A DNA stretch of 25,787 bases from contig JAVBQL010000023.1 in the NCBI GenBank assembly GCA_031549085.1, forward strand, positions 1-25,787, in the 5' to 3' direction. Shown piece after piece: positions 1 to 5,939 of this stretch. Both the position numbers and the translations under genes were made by a program. Positions within the stretch are counted from its first letter, which is position 1, and every line of letters starts with the position of its first letter. This stretch comes from JAVBQL01 sp031549085. Lineage in GTDB: Bacteria > Spirochaetota > GWE2-31-10 > MWDO01. The notes below the pieces were generated by a model that was given only the letters and a program-made list of their open reading frames with translations, was not told where the DNA came from and did not search any database.

Positions 1-71
1 TAAACCAAAAAGATTTTAATATCTGTGAGGTTGAAGTGGTGGTAACAGACAACAATATTGAAACTGGCCAT
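1..71 (+). repeat. Palindromic MITE-like element, right end only (copy M1)
   Basis: This is the right-hand end of the dispersed element seen complete at 586-900. It matches the right arm there almost base for base and ends in AAACTGGCCAT, the inverted counterpart of the AATGGTTAGTTT left terminus. The rest of the copy lies outside the window. Its right edge joins the conserved RNA-gene module that starts at 72. Confidence 0.8.
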
Positions 72-180
72 GCTATAGGTATGTAAGCCTATAACAAAAA
101 ATAGTGCAAAAAAACAAAAAGGATATTTAGCTTTTCTCTCTACCTTCGTTGCTTCTGGATAGAGTATTTTTTATGGAAAT
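72..180. repeat. Conserved flank of RNA gene A, with a plus-strand terminator-like hairpin
   Basis: This stretch is nearly identical to 12892-13000, differing by only a handful of bases. It begins with a short inverted repeat (TATAGG/CCTATA). At 138-164 it has a hairpin, CTCTACC pairing with GGATAGAG, followed on the plus strand by a T-run at 167-172. On the plus strand this looks like a Rho-independent terminator facing the RNA gene. It may insulate the RNA gene from read-through or be the end of a mobile unit. No ORF is conserved between the two copies. Confidence 0.6.
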
Positions 181-182
181 AA

Positions 183-220
183 AAAATCAAAAACCTATAG
201 AGTTCCACCTGTAGAGGTCT
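183..220 (-). terminator. Rho-independent terminator of ncRNA A
   Basis: On the minus strand ACCTCTA pairs with TATAGGT (one mismatch) across a CAGGTGGAA-type loop, and the stem is followed by TTTTTGATTTTTT. Copy B (13001-13038) forms the same stem with ATCTATA/TATAGGT without a mismatch, so the pairing is conserved. Confidence 0.6.
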
Positions 221-506
221 TTTTATTAAAATTTGGCTATACTTTTCAAAAGCAAATAAAAAAGTATGCCCGCAAAGGTAAAGTTCACTCGCTAAACACC
301 CTAGGATCATTAACGAAAGGAATGCCCAGCACTAAACCAGTGCAGGCATACTCATATCCGCGTCAATTCAATAGGCATATCATTTGGATACACCTATCTC
401 CTCTAGCGGACATGTTGTTTTTGATCCTAATATTTAGTCTAAAAAGGAGGTGAAGCCTTTTTACTGATTCAACAGTGTTAAACTAAACATCTCGCAAACA
501 AGATGC
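183..506 (-). ncRNA. Structured ncRNA, copy A, unknown class
   Basis: The minus strand has a consensus promoter just upstream and a hairpin plus T-tract at the 3' end, giving an RNA of roughly 320 nt. Visible helices on the minus strand are: CATCT/AGATG near the 5' end; ACTG/CAGT around a UUGAAU loop (463-476); AAAAAGG/CCTTTTT (441-462); a long-range 8-bp stem TAGGATCA/TGATCCTA (422-429 with 302-309) enclosing ATGTCCGC/GCGGATAT, a 10-bp hairpin (371-397) and a hairpin at 322-350; and ATACTTTT/AAAAGTAT (about 238-270). Most have compensated changes in copy B. It does not show the hallmark sequences of RNase P RNA, tmRNA or 6S RNA that I know. The ends are predicted, not measured, and the function is unknown. 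Confidence 0.75.
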
Positions 507-512
507 AAGTCT

Positions 513-540
513 ATTATACACTATTATTTGTGATTATCAA
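513..540 (-). promoter_or_regulatory. Sigma70-type promoter of ncRNA A
   Basis: On the minus strand there is a -35 TTGATA (535-540), a 16-bp spacer and a -10 TATAAT (513-518). The same boxes and spacer occur at 13336-13363 and at 25722-25749, in each case at the same place relative to the RNA helices. Predicted start is about 505-507. Confidence 0.85.
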
Positions 541-585
541 TTGTTTTTTTTTACTATTGTTTTATTTTCTTTTTTTATCCTATAT

Positions 586-900
586 AATGGTTAGTTTGAC
601 TTACTTTTCACAAACGTCCTATCAGCATCTAACAATCGTTAAATTGCCATTTCTGATTTCCGTGTCATTACGATAATATCAAACGAGCAAACGCTACTTA
701 AAAGAGAAAGAGAGAGAATAATTTTATATAGATTGGGGGTTTTACCCCCAATCTATATAAAATTATTCTCTCTCTTTCTCTTTTTTTGAATGCTGTTTGT
801 CCATTAAGTGCAACTTGCTAATAAGTAATAAACCAAAAAGTTTTAAATATCTGTGAAGTTGAAGTGGCTATAATTAATAATAGTATTGAAACTGACCATT
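586..900 (+). mobile_element. Palindromic MITE-like element, complete copy (M2)
   Basis: The ends are AATGGTTAGTTT (586-597) and AAACTGACCATT (889-900), inverted repeats with one mismatch. The centre is a very long hairpin (700-784). Both arms are also loosely complementary outside the stem, so the whole 315 bp is an imperfect palindrome. It has no ORF. Related copies in this window are at 1-71, 8877-9056, 12576-12891, 13419-13736 and 25368-25678, with decayed ones near 5714-5826, 20569-20749 and 23552-23842. A non-autonomous element moved in trans is the natural reading, but no transposase is present and I could not define target duplications. Confidence 0.75.
700..784. repeat. Uninterrupted 40-bp hairpin stem with 5-nt loop
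   Basis: Bases 700-739 are exactly complementary to 745-784, with loop TTTTA at 740-744. The outer part is purine-only on the left arm and pyrimidine-only on the right, and the inner part is GATTGGGGG/CCCCCAATC. T-tracts follow the stem on the plus strand (778-787). The RNA would be an extremely stable terminator-like or RNase III-type helix. Confidence 0.9.
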
Positions 901-945
901 GGATAGGGATGCCAGTCTATAAATATAAAAATGCGAAAAATAGAG
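901..945. repeat. Diverged remnant of the RNA-module flank
   Basis: This stretch resembles 72-116, which follows the end of M1: both have ATAGG, ATG, a CTATAA block and an A-rich run containing TGC. It appears to be a decayed start of a second RNA module after M2. It abuts the stop codon of the neighbouring lipoprotein gene at 946. Confidence 0.45.
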
Positions 946-2004
946 TCAATTCAACTGCTTTTCCAAAACACGGTGCTCTTTAAGTCTATTCTCCAATGTC
1001 TTTAGCCCCTTCGCATGATCTTTTGTTGGATCATCATCCAACGATAATTTACAATACTTATACGCACTATCCAAATCACCAATTACCTCATAAAGCATCG
1101 ATATATTAAAATAGTATATAGACCTAGTCTTTCTATTTTCAATACCATTTATATCATCTATATTCTTCAAAAGCAGATCCAATGCCTTTCCATAAAGCTC
1201 GTTTTTTATTAATCCTGTCATCTCCCTATTGAGTTCAAGTGGATCATTTGGAATTGTCTCAAACTTTATAAGCATGTTGTCTGTATATGGTGCAACAGAT
1301 TTAATAAACTCATCAATACTCGAAATTGCATTGCCTCTTACCAAATCAGAGATGGTCGGAAACGATGAGACAAGCTCTGCATTGGTACTAGAAATAGATA
1401 CAAAATTAACAGGACGCTCATACATCTCAAAGCGATAGGCATACTTTGTCACCTTGCTATATAAAAGTGAAGAGTTCGTTAGATCATAAAACTTGATATC
1501 AACATCGAAGCTGTATGTTCTTATATAAGATGGAACATTTACAATATCATTAACATAAGTTACATGCCTGCCACCATAGTAGGGAGAGTAGGTTACAATC
1601 CTTCTCTGAACATTAGCAGCAATAAAACCAGGGTCTGTCCGCTCTTTGGCATTGGAAACCGCCGCAACAACAAGCCCCTCAACACCAGTGGTACTCCTTA
1701 TAAGCGCCCTCTCATGCTCTGATATATCAATAATTTTATAGAGCGCACTTCTTGATAGGACATTACCTATATCAGCATTGCTGATCTTATATCTATTTAA
1801 AAAATCACTCTCCTTTATAGACTTAGCAAAGAGAAGTGAGAGATCATCCATATATTCACCAGCATAGAGAAGATAGATCTTCTCTACATTATGAGGAACA
1901 CTAATTTTTGAAGGTCGTAGGAAGTCAATCTCCTTTTTTATTGTCATAGAACAGCTTGAAAGAACAAGCAGAAGCATAAAAAAAATTATTACCTTATTTC
2001 CCAT
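946..2004 (-). CDS. Lipoprotein, possibly DUF6340-like, with a C-terminal TPR-like segment
   Basis: A 352-residue exported protein. I place the start at the ATG at 2004, because it is preceded by an SD-like GAGAGG and begins a lipoprotein signal (hydrophobic run, then LSSC with Cys18). A TTG 48 bases further upstream is the -35 box, not a start. The N-terminal third (KISVPHNVEKIYLLYAGEY and following) resembles Bacteroidetes-type DUF6340 lipoproteins, which is a family resemblance from memory. The last 80 residues contain a helix pair of TPR type (YYFNISMLYEVIGDLDSAYKY). The function is unknown. It probably sits in an envelope membrane facing the periplasm or surface. It is divergent from the lipoprotein gene at 2210, and its 3' end runs into repeat M2. 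Confidence 0.75.
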   Translation of the reverse strand: MGNKVIIFFMLLLVLSSCSMTIKKEIDFLRPSKISVPHNVEKIYLLYAGEYMDDLSLLFAKSIKESDFLNRYKISNADIGNVLSRSALYKIIDISEHERALIRSTTGVEGLVVAAVSNAKERTDPGFIAANVQRRIVTYSPYYGGRHVTYVNDIVNVPSYIRTYSFDVDIKFYDLTNSSLLYSKVTKYAYRFEMYERPVNFVSISSTNAELVSSFPTISDLVRGNAISSIDEFIKSVAPYTDNMLIKFETIPNDPLELNREMTGLIKNELYGKALDLLLKNIDDINGIENRKTRSIYYFNISMLYEVIGDLDSAYKYCKLSLDDDPTKDHAKGLKTLENRLKEHRVLEKQLN

Positions 2005-2023
2005 AGTATCCTCTCTAATAGTT

Positions 2024-2052
2024 ATTATATCACTTAAAATAATAACTTTCAA
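2024..2052 (-). promoter_or_regulatory. Sigma70-type promoter of the lipoprotein gene 946-2004
   Basis: On the minus strand there is TTGAAA (2047-2052), a 17-bp spacer and TATAAT (2024-2029). Predicted start is near 2017, leaving a leader of about 13 nt that still holds the GAGAGG ribosome site. These bases overlap an apparent in-frame TTG extension of the ORF, which argues for the ATG at 2004. Confidence 0.8.
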
Positions 2053-2174
2053 TTTTTTTAAAATAAATATTACTATTTACATACAATTGAGAATATAATT
2101 TTGCTTCTGCTTTTTTTATATAACTTAAAAATAGTTTATATAACAGCTAATAGGTAATAATTAAACAAAATAGG

Positions 2175-2203
2175 TTGAATATTTTTATGAATAGATTTAA
2201 TAT
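2175..2203 (+). promoter_or_regulatory. Promoter of the 2210 lipoprotein gene, apparently leaderless
   Basis: TTGAAT (2175-2180), a 17-bp spacer and TAATAT (2198-2203). Only six bases separate the -10 box from the ATG at 2210, so transcription should begin at or next to the start codon. No ribosome-binding sequence is visible. Confidence 0.6.
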
Positions 2204-2209
2204 TGAATT

Positions 2210-3103
2210 ATGAAAAAAAGCTCTATCTATAAAATATTTTTTATAACACTAACCCTCCTTGTTGTACTCTCATCATGCACAACCACTCAAAAGAGAGAGC
2301 GAAAAATCTTCTCAAAAGATGTTATCGAAAATGAGGGAATCTACTGGTTAACCATTGGCGATAAAGTTGAAATGCTAATCTCTATATTGGGTGCGCCAAA
2401 CTATGTCTTTCATAATGAGTTCTATCTAAAAAATGTTTCAAAAAAAGATGGTGAAAAAGAGATAAAAGAGGAGCTATTCAAAAGGTTTATTGATAAATAT
2501 CTAATAGAGGAAAAAAATATTTTCCCAATCAGCACTTTAGGGTTTGCCTCTCTATACAGAGATGATGAAAATTTTATCATCTTTGATGAACCCTTTTTTC
2601 GCTCTGCATTGGCTTTTTATGATCTGGGACTATTTGTCTTTCTTGATAGCAATGAGAGAATTATGAGGGTGATAGCCCTTACAGATAATTTTAATCTAGT
2701 TAACCCCTCTCTTATAAAGGAGGCTTTTCCTATAGCTGACCGTATAATCACAAATGTTGGTATTTACAGGGGCGAGTTTCTTATTGGAGGTTTCTCTACT
2801 GATGACAGTTTTCAATTTGCGCAAGAGAAATACCTATCAAAAAAAACCAAAGAGACAAAAAAAGCAAAAAATAGTTTTACAATTTCCATTTTTGAGAGGG
2901 AAAATGTTATAGATCTTGATAATGAAAAAGATCAAAAAGAGTATAGTTCTCTAATATTTCTCTCATCAAAAACAAATAGCACCTATATAGATTTTTATAA
3001 TGATAAGATTAGGCTCATCTCGATTGGGAAACAAAATATAGTTGAGAAAGATTTTGAAACATTCAGAAAATATATAGATAGGGAATATAACAATAGTAGA
3101 TAA
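2210..3103 (+). CDS. Putative lipoprotein, unknown function
   Basis: A 297-residue protein with a clear lipoprotein signal: a KK-containing N-terminus, a hydrophobic stretch, then LSSC with Cys23. I recognise no domain in the mature part, which is rich in Lys, Glu, Asp and aromatic residues. The segment after residue 45 (YWLTIGDKVEMLISILGAPN) resembles the start of SmpA/BamE-type or similar small lipoprotein folds, but the match is too weak to name. It is divergent from the lipoprotein gene at 946-2004, about 205 bp between starts. It is convergent with the gene at 3155-3730, and they share a terminator. The start is the only good ATG and lies directly after a -10 box. Confidence 0.75.
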   Translation: MKKSSIYKIFFITLTLLVVLSSCTTTQKRERKIFSKDVIENEGIYWLTIGDKVEMLISILGAPNYVFHNEFYLKNVSKKDGEKEIKEELFKRFIDKYLIEEKNIFPISTLGFASLYRDDENFIIFDEPFFRSALAFYDLGLFVFLDSNERIMRVIALTDNFNLVNPSLIKEAFPIADRIITNVGIYRGEFLIGGFSTDDSFQFAQEKYLSKKTKETKKAKNSFTISIFERENVIDLDNEKDQKEYSSLIFLSSKTNSTYIDFYNDKIRLISIGKQNIVEKDFETFRKYIDREYNNSR

Positions 3104-3146
3104 AAAAACTCACAGGCTATTAACCTGTGAGTTCATTATTTTTTTT
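3101..3146. terminator. Bidirectional Rho-independent terminator
   Basis: AACTCACAGG (3107-3116) pairs perfectly with CCTGTGAGTT (3124-3133) across a 7-nt loop. An A-run lies on the left and a T-run on the right, so it works in both directions. It lies between two convergent genes. Confidence 0.9.
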
Positions 3147-3154
3147 AATATTAT

Positions 3155-3730
3155 TTAGCTTATCAAATCAATTATCTTTTTTGTATCAAGTCTTACAGAT
3201 GTAAGCATATCTGTCATATCAAGATTGCCTATCAACTCAAGACTGTTGTCTGCCTCATTGTTAACAAAGCTTAAAATGTTCTGTTCAGCAATTGCTATCT
3301 TGTTGAACTCTTTTTCCAAACCTTGCAGTTCGCTCTCAACAAGCTGTTCAGCATCGGTTAGAGCTTCTACATCAATGGTCTCTTCGAAGTAGATTTTTAG
3401 AGCAATCTCATTATTGAACTTTGCACTCTCTATGATCTCTTCTGCTTTTGCAAGATCGTTTCCCTCAAGTGCCTTTCTGACATCTTTAAGTCTCTCCTGT
3501 ACAAACTGTGTTCTTGTTAGATCATCTTCATAAACAGTCAATGCCCTGTTGTTGTTGATGAGTCTCATTCTTAGATCTGTATCGGAGTGTTTAATTTCAG
3601 CAAAGTCATTAAGTATTCTCTCCTTCACTGAAAGATTTACATCAACCGTCTCCTCTACTTTTTCATTTTTTTTGAGCTCTTTAGTTAAGAACTCAGATTC
3701 GGACACTAAATTCCTTGTGTCAATAGTCAT
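3155..3730 (-). CDS. Cytoplasmic helical (coiled-coil) protein, unknown function
   Basis: A 191-residue acidic protein with no signal peptide or membrane segment. Nearly the whole length is predicted helical by its heptad-like Leu/Ile spacing with many Glu and Lys residues, especially residues 55-110 and 120-165. The local pattern (LTRTQFVQERLKDVRKAL) recalls flagellin-type or chaperone-like helical bundles, but I cannot name a family. It has the strongest Shine-Dalgarno in the window (AAGGAGGG, 3735-3742) and a near-consensus promoter, which suggests abundant product. It is a single-gene unit ending at the shared bidirectional terminator. Confidence 0.75.
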   Translation of the reverse strand: MTIDTRNLVSESEFLTKELKKNEKVEETVDVNLSVKERILNDFAEIKHSDTDLRMRLINNNRALTVYEDDLTRTQFVQERLKDVRKALEGNDLAKAEEIIESAKFNNEIALKIYFEETIDVEALTDAEQLVESELQGLEKEFNKIAIAEQNILSFVNNEADNSLELIGNLDMTDMLTSVRLDTKKIIDLIS

Positions 3731-3734
3731 ATTA

Positions 3735-3802
3735 CCCTCCTTGAGTTCCGCCCCCCAATATTATCCTAATAATATTATAACAGCAGAATTATAAAAAATC
3801 AA
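3735..3802 (-). promoter_or_regulatory. Promoter and strong ribosome site of gene 3155-3730
   Basis: On the minus strand there is TTGATT (3797-3802), a 17-bp spacer and TATAAT (3774-3779). The leader of about 35 nt includes a GGGGGG run and AAGGAGGG (3735-3742) five bases before the ATG. Confidence 0.8.
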
Positions 3803-4184
3803 TAAATATCTGTAAAATTCTTTTTTACACATTAATTTTTATCGACATAAGTGCCGAGAGGGGTTAGGTTTTTAACTAAAAAAGTTTTTTAATATAAAAA
3901 ACCGTTCTTATTTAAGAATAAAATATAATTTCATCAATTATTACTTAAAAAGAGCTCTTTAAGTATAAAAAAAGTCCCCCCATAAACCTAAACTAAATCA
4001 TTTAGGTGATTTAATTTAAATTTAAATTACCTTACCATAATAAGATAATTTAATGCAACACTTTTTTTAATATAAGTTTATATAAAAAACAAAAAGATCT
4101 TCCTTCTATTAAGATAGTTATCCGAAAAAATGTGTGAAAAAAAACATAAAAGAATCTTCATTCGTTCAAATAACCACTTTCTTT
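3803..4184. other. AT-rich intergenic region with several small inverted repeats, no gene seen
   Basis: No ORF with coding character is present. It contains a near-palindrome centred on GAGCTC (about 3944-3966), a hairpin ACCTAAA/TTTAGGT (about 3985-4010) and a run of TTTAAAT-type palindromes (about 4008-4035). One DnaA-box-like TTATCCGAA lies near 4118, alone, so I do not call an origin. It separates the divergent promoters of the 3155-3730 gene and gpsA. Confidence 0.5.
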
Positions 4185-4213
4185 TTGACAAATCAAATTT
4201 GGTTTAGTATAAA
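4185..4213 (+). promoter_or_regulatory. Promoter of the gpsA-merR operon
   Basis: A perfect -35 TTGACA (4185-4190), a 17-bp spacer and TATAAA (4208-4213). The leader is about 36 nt, with GAGGT shortly before the gpsA ATG. Confidence 0.85.
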
Positions 4214-4256
4214 TATGGTTAAAAGTATTTAATGAGAGTATTGAGGTAATTTTTAT

Positions 4257-5255
4257 ATGCAAAAAATAGCGGTTTTGGGTGCTGGTTCATGGGGAAATAC
4301 CCTTGCGATACTGTTATGTAAAAGATTTGATGTTGCTATGTGGGAGTTCAATCCTGAGGCAGCAAAGACTTTAAACAGCGACAGAGAGAATAAGATATTT
4401 TTAAAAGGGATAAAGTTTCCCAACAATCTCTTTGTAACAAACAATCTTAAAGAGGCAATTGACGGCAGTTTTATGGTTGTCTTTGCCGTCCCTTCATTTG
4501 CAATCCGCTCTCTTTCGGAAGAGGCAAAAGACCTAATCAATGAGGATCAAATATTGGTCTCTGTCATAAAGGGGCTTGAAGATAATACATTTCTTAGAAT
4601 GTCAGAAATTATCGATACAATTATTCCAAAAAAAAGGGGCGTCGTTGCCCTCTCAGGTCCAACCCATGCAGAAGAGGTTGCAAGAGGAATCCCTACAACG
4701 ATTGTTGCTGCATGTAAGGATCTTAATATCGCAGCTGAAGTTCAGAGAACCTTTATGGCAGATAATTTTAGAGTATATACAAATGATGATATAATTGGTG
4801 TTGAGATCAGTGCCGCTGCGAAAAATGTTATCGCTATTGTTGCAGGTATCTCTGATGGTATTGGCTTTGGTGACAACACAAAGGCCGCTATAATCACCAG
4901 AGGACTTGCTGAGATTATAAGGCTTGGCAAGAAGATTGGTGCAAAGGAGAAGACCTTCTCTGGACTTGCAGGTATTGGAGACCTTATTGTTACATGTCAA
5001 TCTCACCACTCAAGAAACAGGCATGTTGGTGAGGAGCTTGGCAGGGGCAAGAGCATTGACGAGATACTATCTGGTATGACAATGGTTGCTGAGGGAGTAA
5101 AAAACTGTAAGTCTCTCTACCACTATGCTGGGAAGCTTGATGTTGAGATGCCATTTACAGAGTCGACATATAATATAATATATGAGAAGGCATCTGTGAA
5201 AGATGAGATAAAAAATCTTTTGGGAAGAAAAGAGAAATATGAGCATTGGGAGTAG
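4257..5255 (+). CDS. gpsA: Glycerol-3-phosphate dehydrogenase [NAD(P)+]
   Basis: Reduces dihydroxyacetone phosphate to sn-glycerol 3-phosphate, the backbone for phospholipids, in the cytoplasm. At 332 residues it has the normal family length. Visible features are the N-terminal dinucleotide-binding loop GAGSWGNTLA (8-17), the segment KGLEDNTFLRMSEII, GPTHAEEVARG, the catalytic-lysine region SAAAKNVIAIVAG, then GFGDNTKAA and GLAGIGDLIVTC. The start follows a GAGGT ribosome site. The last 17 bases overlap the MerR-type gene, implying coupled expression. It has its own strong promoter. Confidence 0.97.
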   Translation: MQKIAVLGAGSWGNTLAILLCKRFDVAMWEFNPEAAKTLNSDRENKIFLKGIKFPNNLFVTNNLKEAIDGSFMVVFAVPSFAIRSLSEEAKDLINEDQILVSVIKGLEDNTFLRMSEIIDTIIPKKRGVVALSGPTHAEEVARGIPTTIVAACKDLNIAAEVQRTFMADNFRVYTNDDIIGVEISAAAKNVIAIVAGISDGIGFGDNTKAAIITRGLAEIIRLGKKIGAKEKTFSGLAGIGDLIVTCQSHHSRNRHVGEELGRGKSIDEILSGMTMVAEGVKNCKSLYHYAGKLDVEMPFTESTYNIIYEKASVKDEIKNLLGRKEKYEHWE

Positions 5256-5607
5256 TGATATAGAGCTATATACCATAAGGGAAGTCTCTGAAATAACAGG
5301 TATAAAATCAAATATTTTGAGAATCTGGGAAAAAGAGTTTGATTTTATCTCTCCTATGAAGAACAAAGAGGGGTATAGAGTCTATCTTGAGAGTGATATA
5401 GATAAGATTCTCTTTTTAAAAAAGCTCTACTCTGAAGATAATTTAACAATTGATGATATAAGAGAGCTTATATCAAATTATAACAGAGATGATAGTTGCC
5501 AACGGGAGAGCAGCAAGGATAATATAGAGTTACTTGAAAAAATTAAAGATAGGCTTTATGAATTAAAAAAGAGTATAAAGAACCGTCAAGATGAGATAAA
5601 ACATTAA
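5239..5607 (+). CDS. MerR-family transcriptional regulator (short)
   Basis: A 122-residue cytoplasmic DNA-binding protein. Residues 10-80 form the MerR-type winged helix-turn-helix (YTIREVSEITGIKSNILRIW, then EGYRVYLESDIDKILFLKKL). The remaining 40 residues are helical and charged, without the cysteines of metal sensors or a recognisable ligand domain. This matches the short MerR proteins that act as stand-alone dimers. Its ATG lies inside gpsA (17-base overlap) after a GGAAG/AAGAG purine run. Its target and signal are unknown. Co-transcription with gpsA suggests a link to lipid or envelope homeostasis, but that is only inference. Confidence 0.88.
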   Translation: MSIGSSDIELYTIREVSEITGIKSNILRIWEKEFDFISPMKNKEGYRVYLESDIDKILFLKKLYSEDNLTIDDIRELISNYNRDDSCQRESSKDNIELLEKIKDRLYELKKSIKNRQDEIKH

Positions 5608-5939
5608 TTAATATTTAGTTGTTATACTATTTATTAATATCAAACCTATCCAAGCTTGAGTGGGTTGTTAAAATTTACTATCTGACTTACCTATCAGTAA
5701 GAAAATATATAATGAGTGAATGCTACTTAAGAAAAAAAGAAAAAGTAATTTTATATAGGCTTAAGGTAGAACCCCACCTATATAAAATTATTCTCTCTCT
5801 TTCTCTTTTTTTGAGTAGCGTTTTCTCGTTACATTTCTACTTAATGATAAGTAATCCGGGTAAAATATTTCAATAATAGTTAGGTATTAACAGGCTGCTT
5901 GCTTTTAAGAAAGTTACAATTCACTTTTGGAGATCGTTT
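5608..5939. other. Intergenic region holding a degenerate palindromic element
   Basis: There is no convincing gene. An 85-codon ORF at 5619-5876 runs through the palindrome and is not credible. The centre (5714-5826) is a decayed copy of the MITE-like family. The outer parts are AT-rich without recognisable termini. A GGAG ribosome site for the next gene lies just before 5940. I found no clear promoter for it. Confidence 0.6.
5714..5826. repeat. Degenerate copy of the palindromic element (M3)
   Basis: TAATTTTATATAGG (5746-5759) pairs perfectly with CCTATATAAAATTA (5777-5790). Outside this a purine arm faces a pyrimidine arm, and outermost GAGTGAATGCTACTT faces its approximate complement. The inner G/C block of the other copies has broken down (AAGG opposite CCCC). 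The terminal AATGGTTAG repeats are not recognisable. Confidence 0.7.

Noticed and set aside
183..506. RNase P RNA, tmRNA, 6S RNA, group I/II intron or hammerhead ribozyme
   Set aside because: I looked for their hallmark motifs (for example the RNase P GAGGAAAGUC block, the group II domain V pattern, hammerhead CUGAUGA/GAAA) and found none. Multiple copies also argue against the housekeeping RNAs.
72..506. OMEGA/HEARO-type guide RNA of an IscB or TnpB system
   Set aside because: It is attractive because it is a structured RNA in a mobile unit, but no IscB, TnpB or other nuclease gene is in the window and I cannot match the fold. A genome-wide search for a nuclease next to another copy would be needed.
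586..900. Integron attC-like site or cassette array
   Set aside because: The repeats are palindromic and recur between genes, but the GTTRRRY/RYYYAAC core sites are not satisfied, no integrase is present, and gene orientation is mixed.
1..945. CRISPR array
   Set aside because: Repeats are hundreds of bases long and dispersed, with no regular short repeat-spacer pattern and no cas genes.
4110..4130. Replication origin marked by a DnaA box
   Set aside because: Only one imperfect TTATCCGAA is present, with no cluster and no dnaA/dnaN neighbours.
5619..5876. 85-codon plus-strand ORF
   Set aside because: It translates the degenerate palindromic element, has no ribosome site and no protein-like composition.
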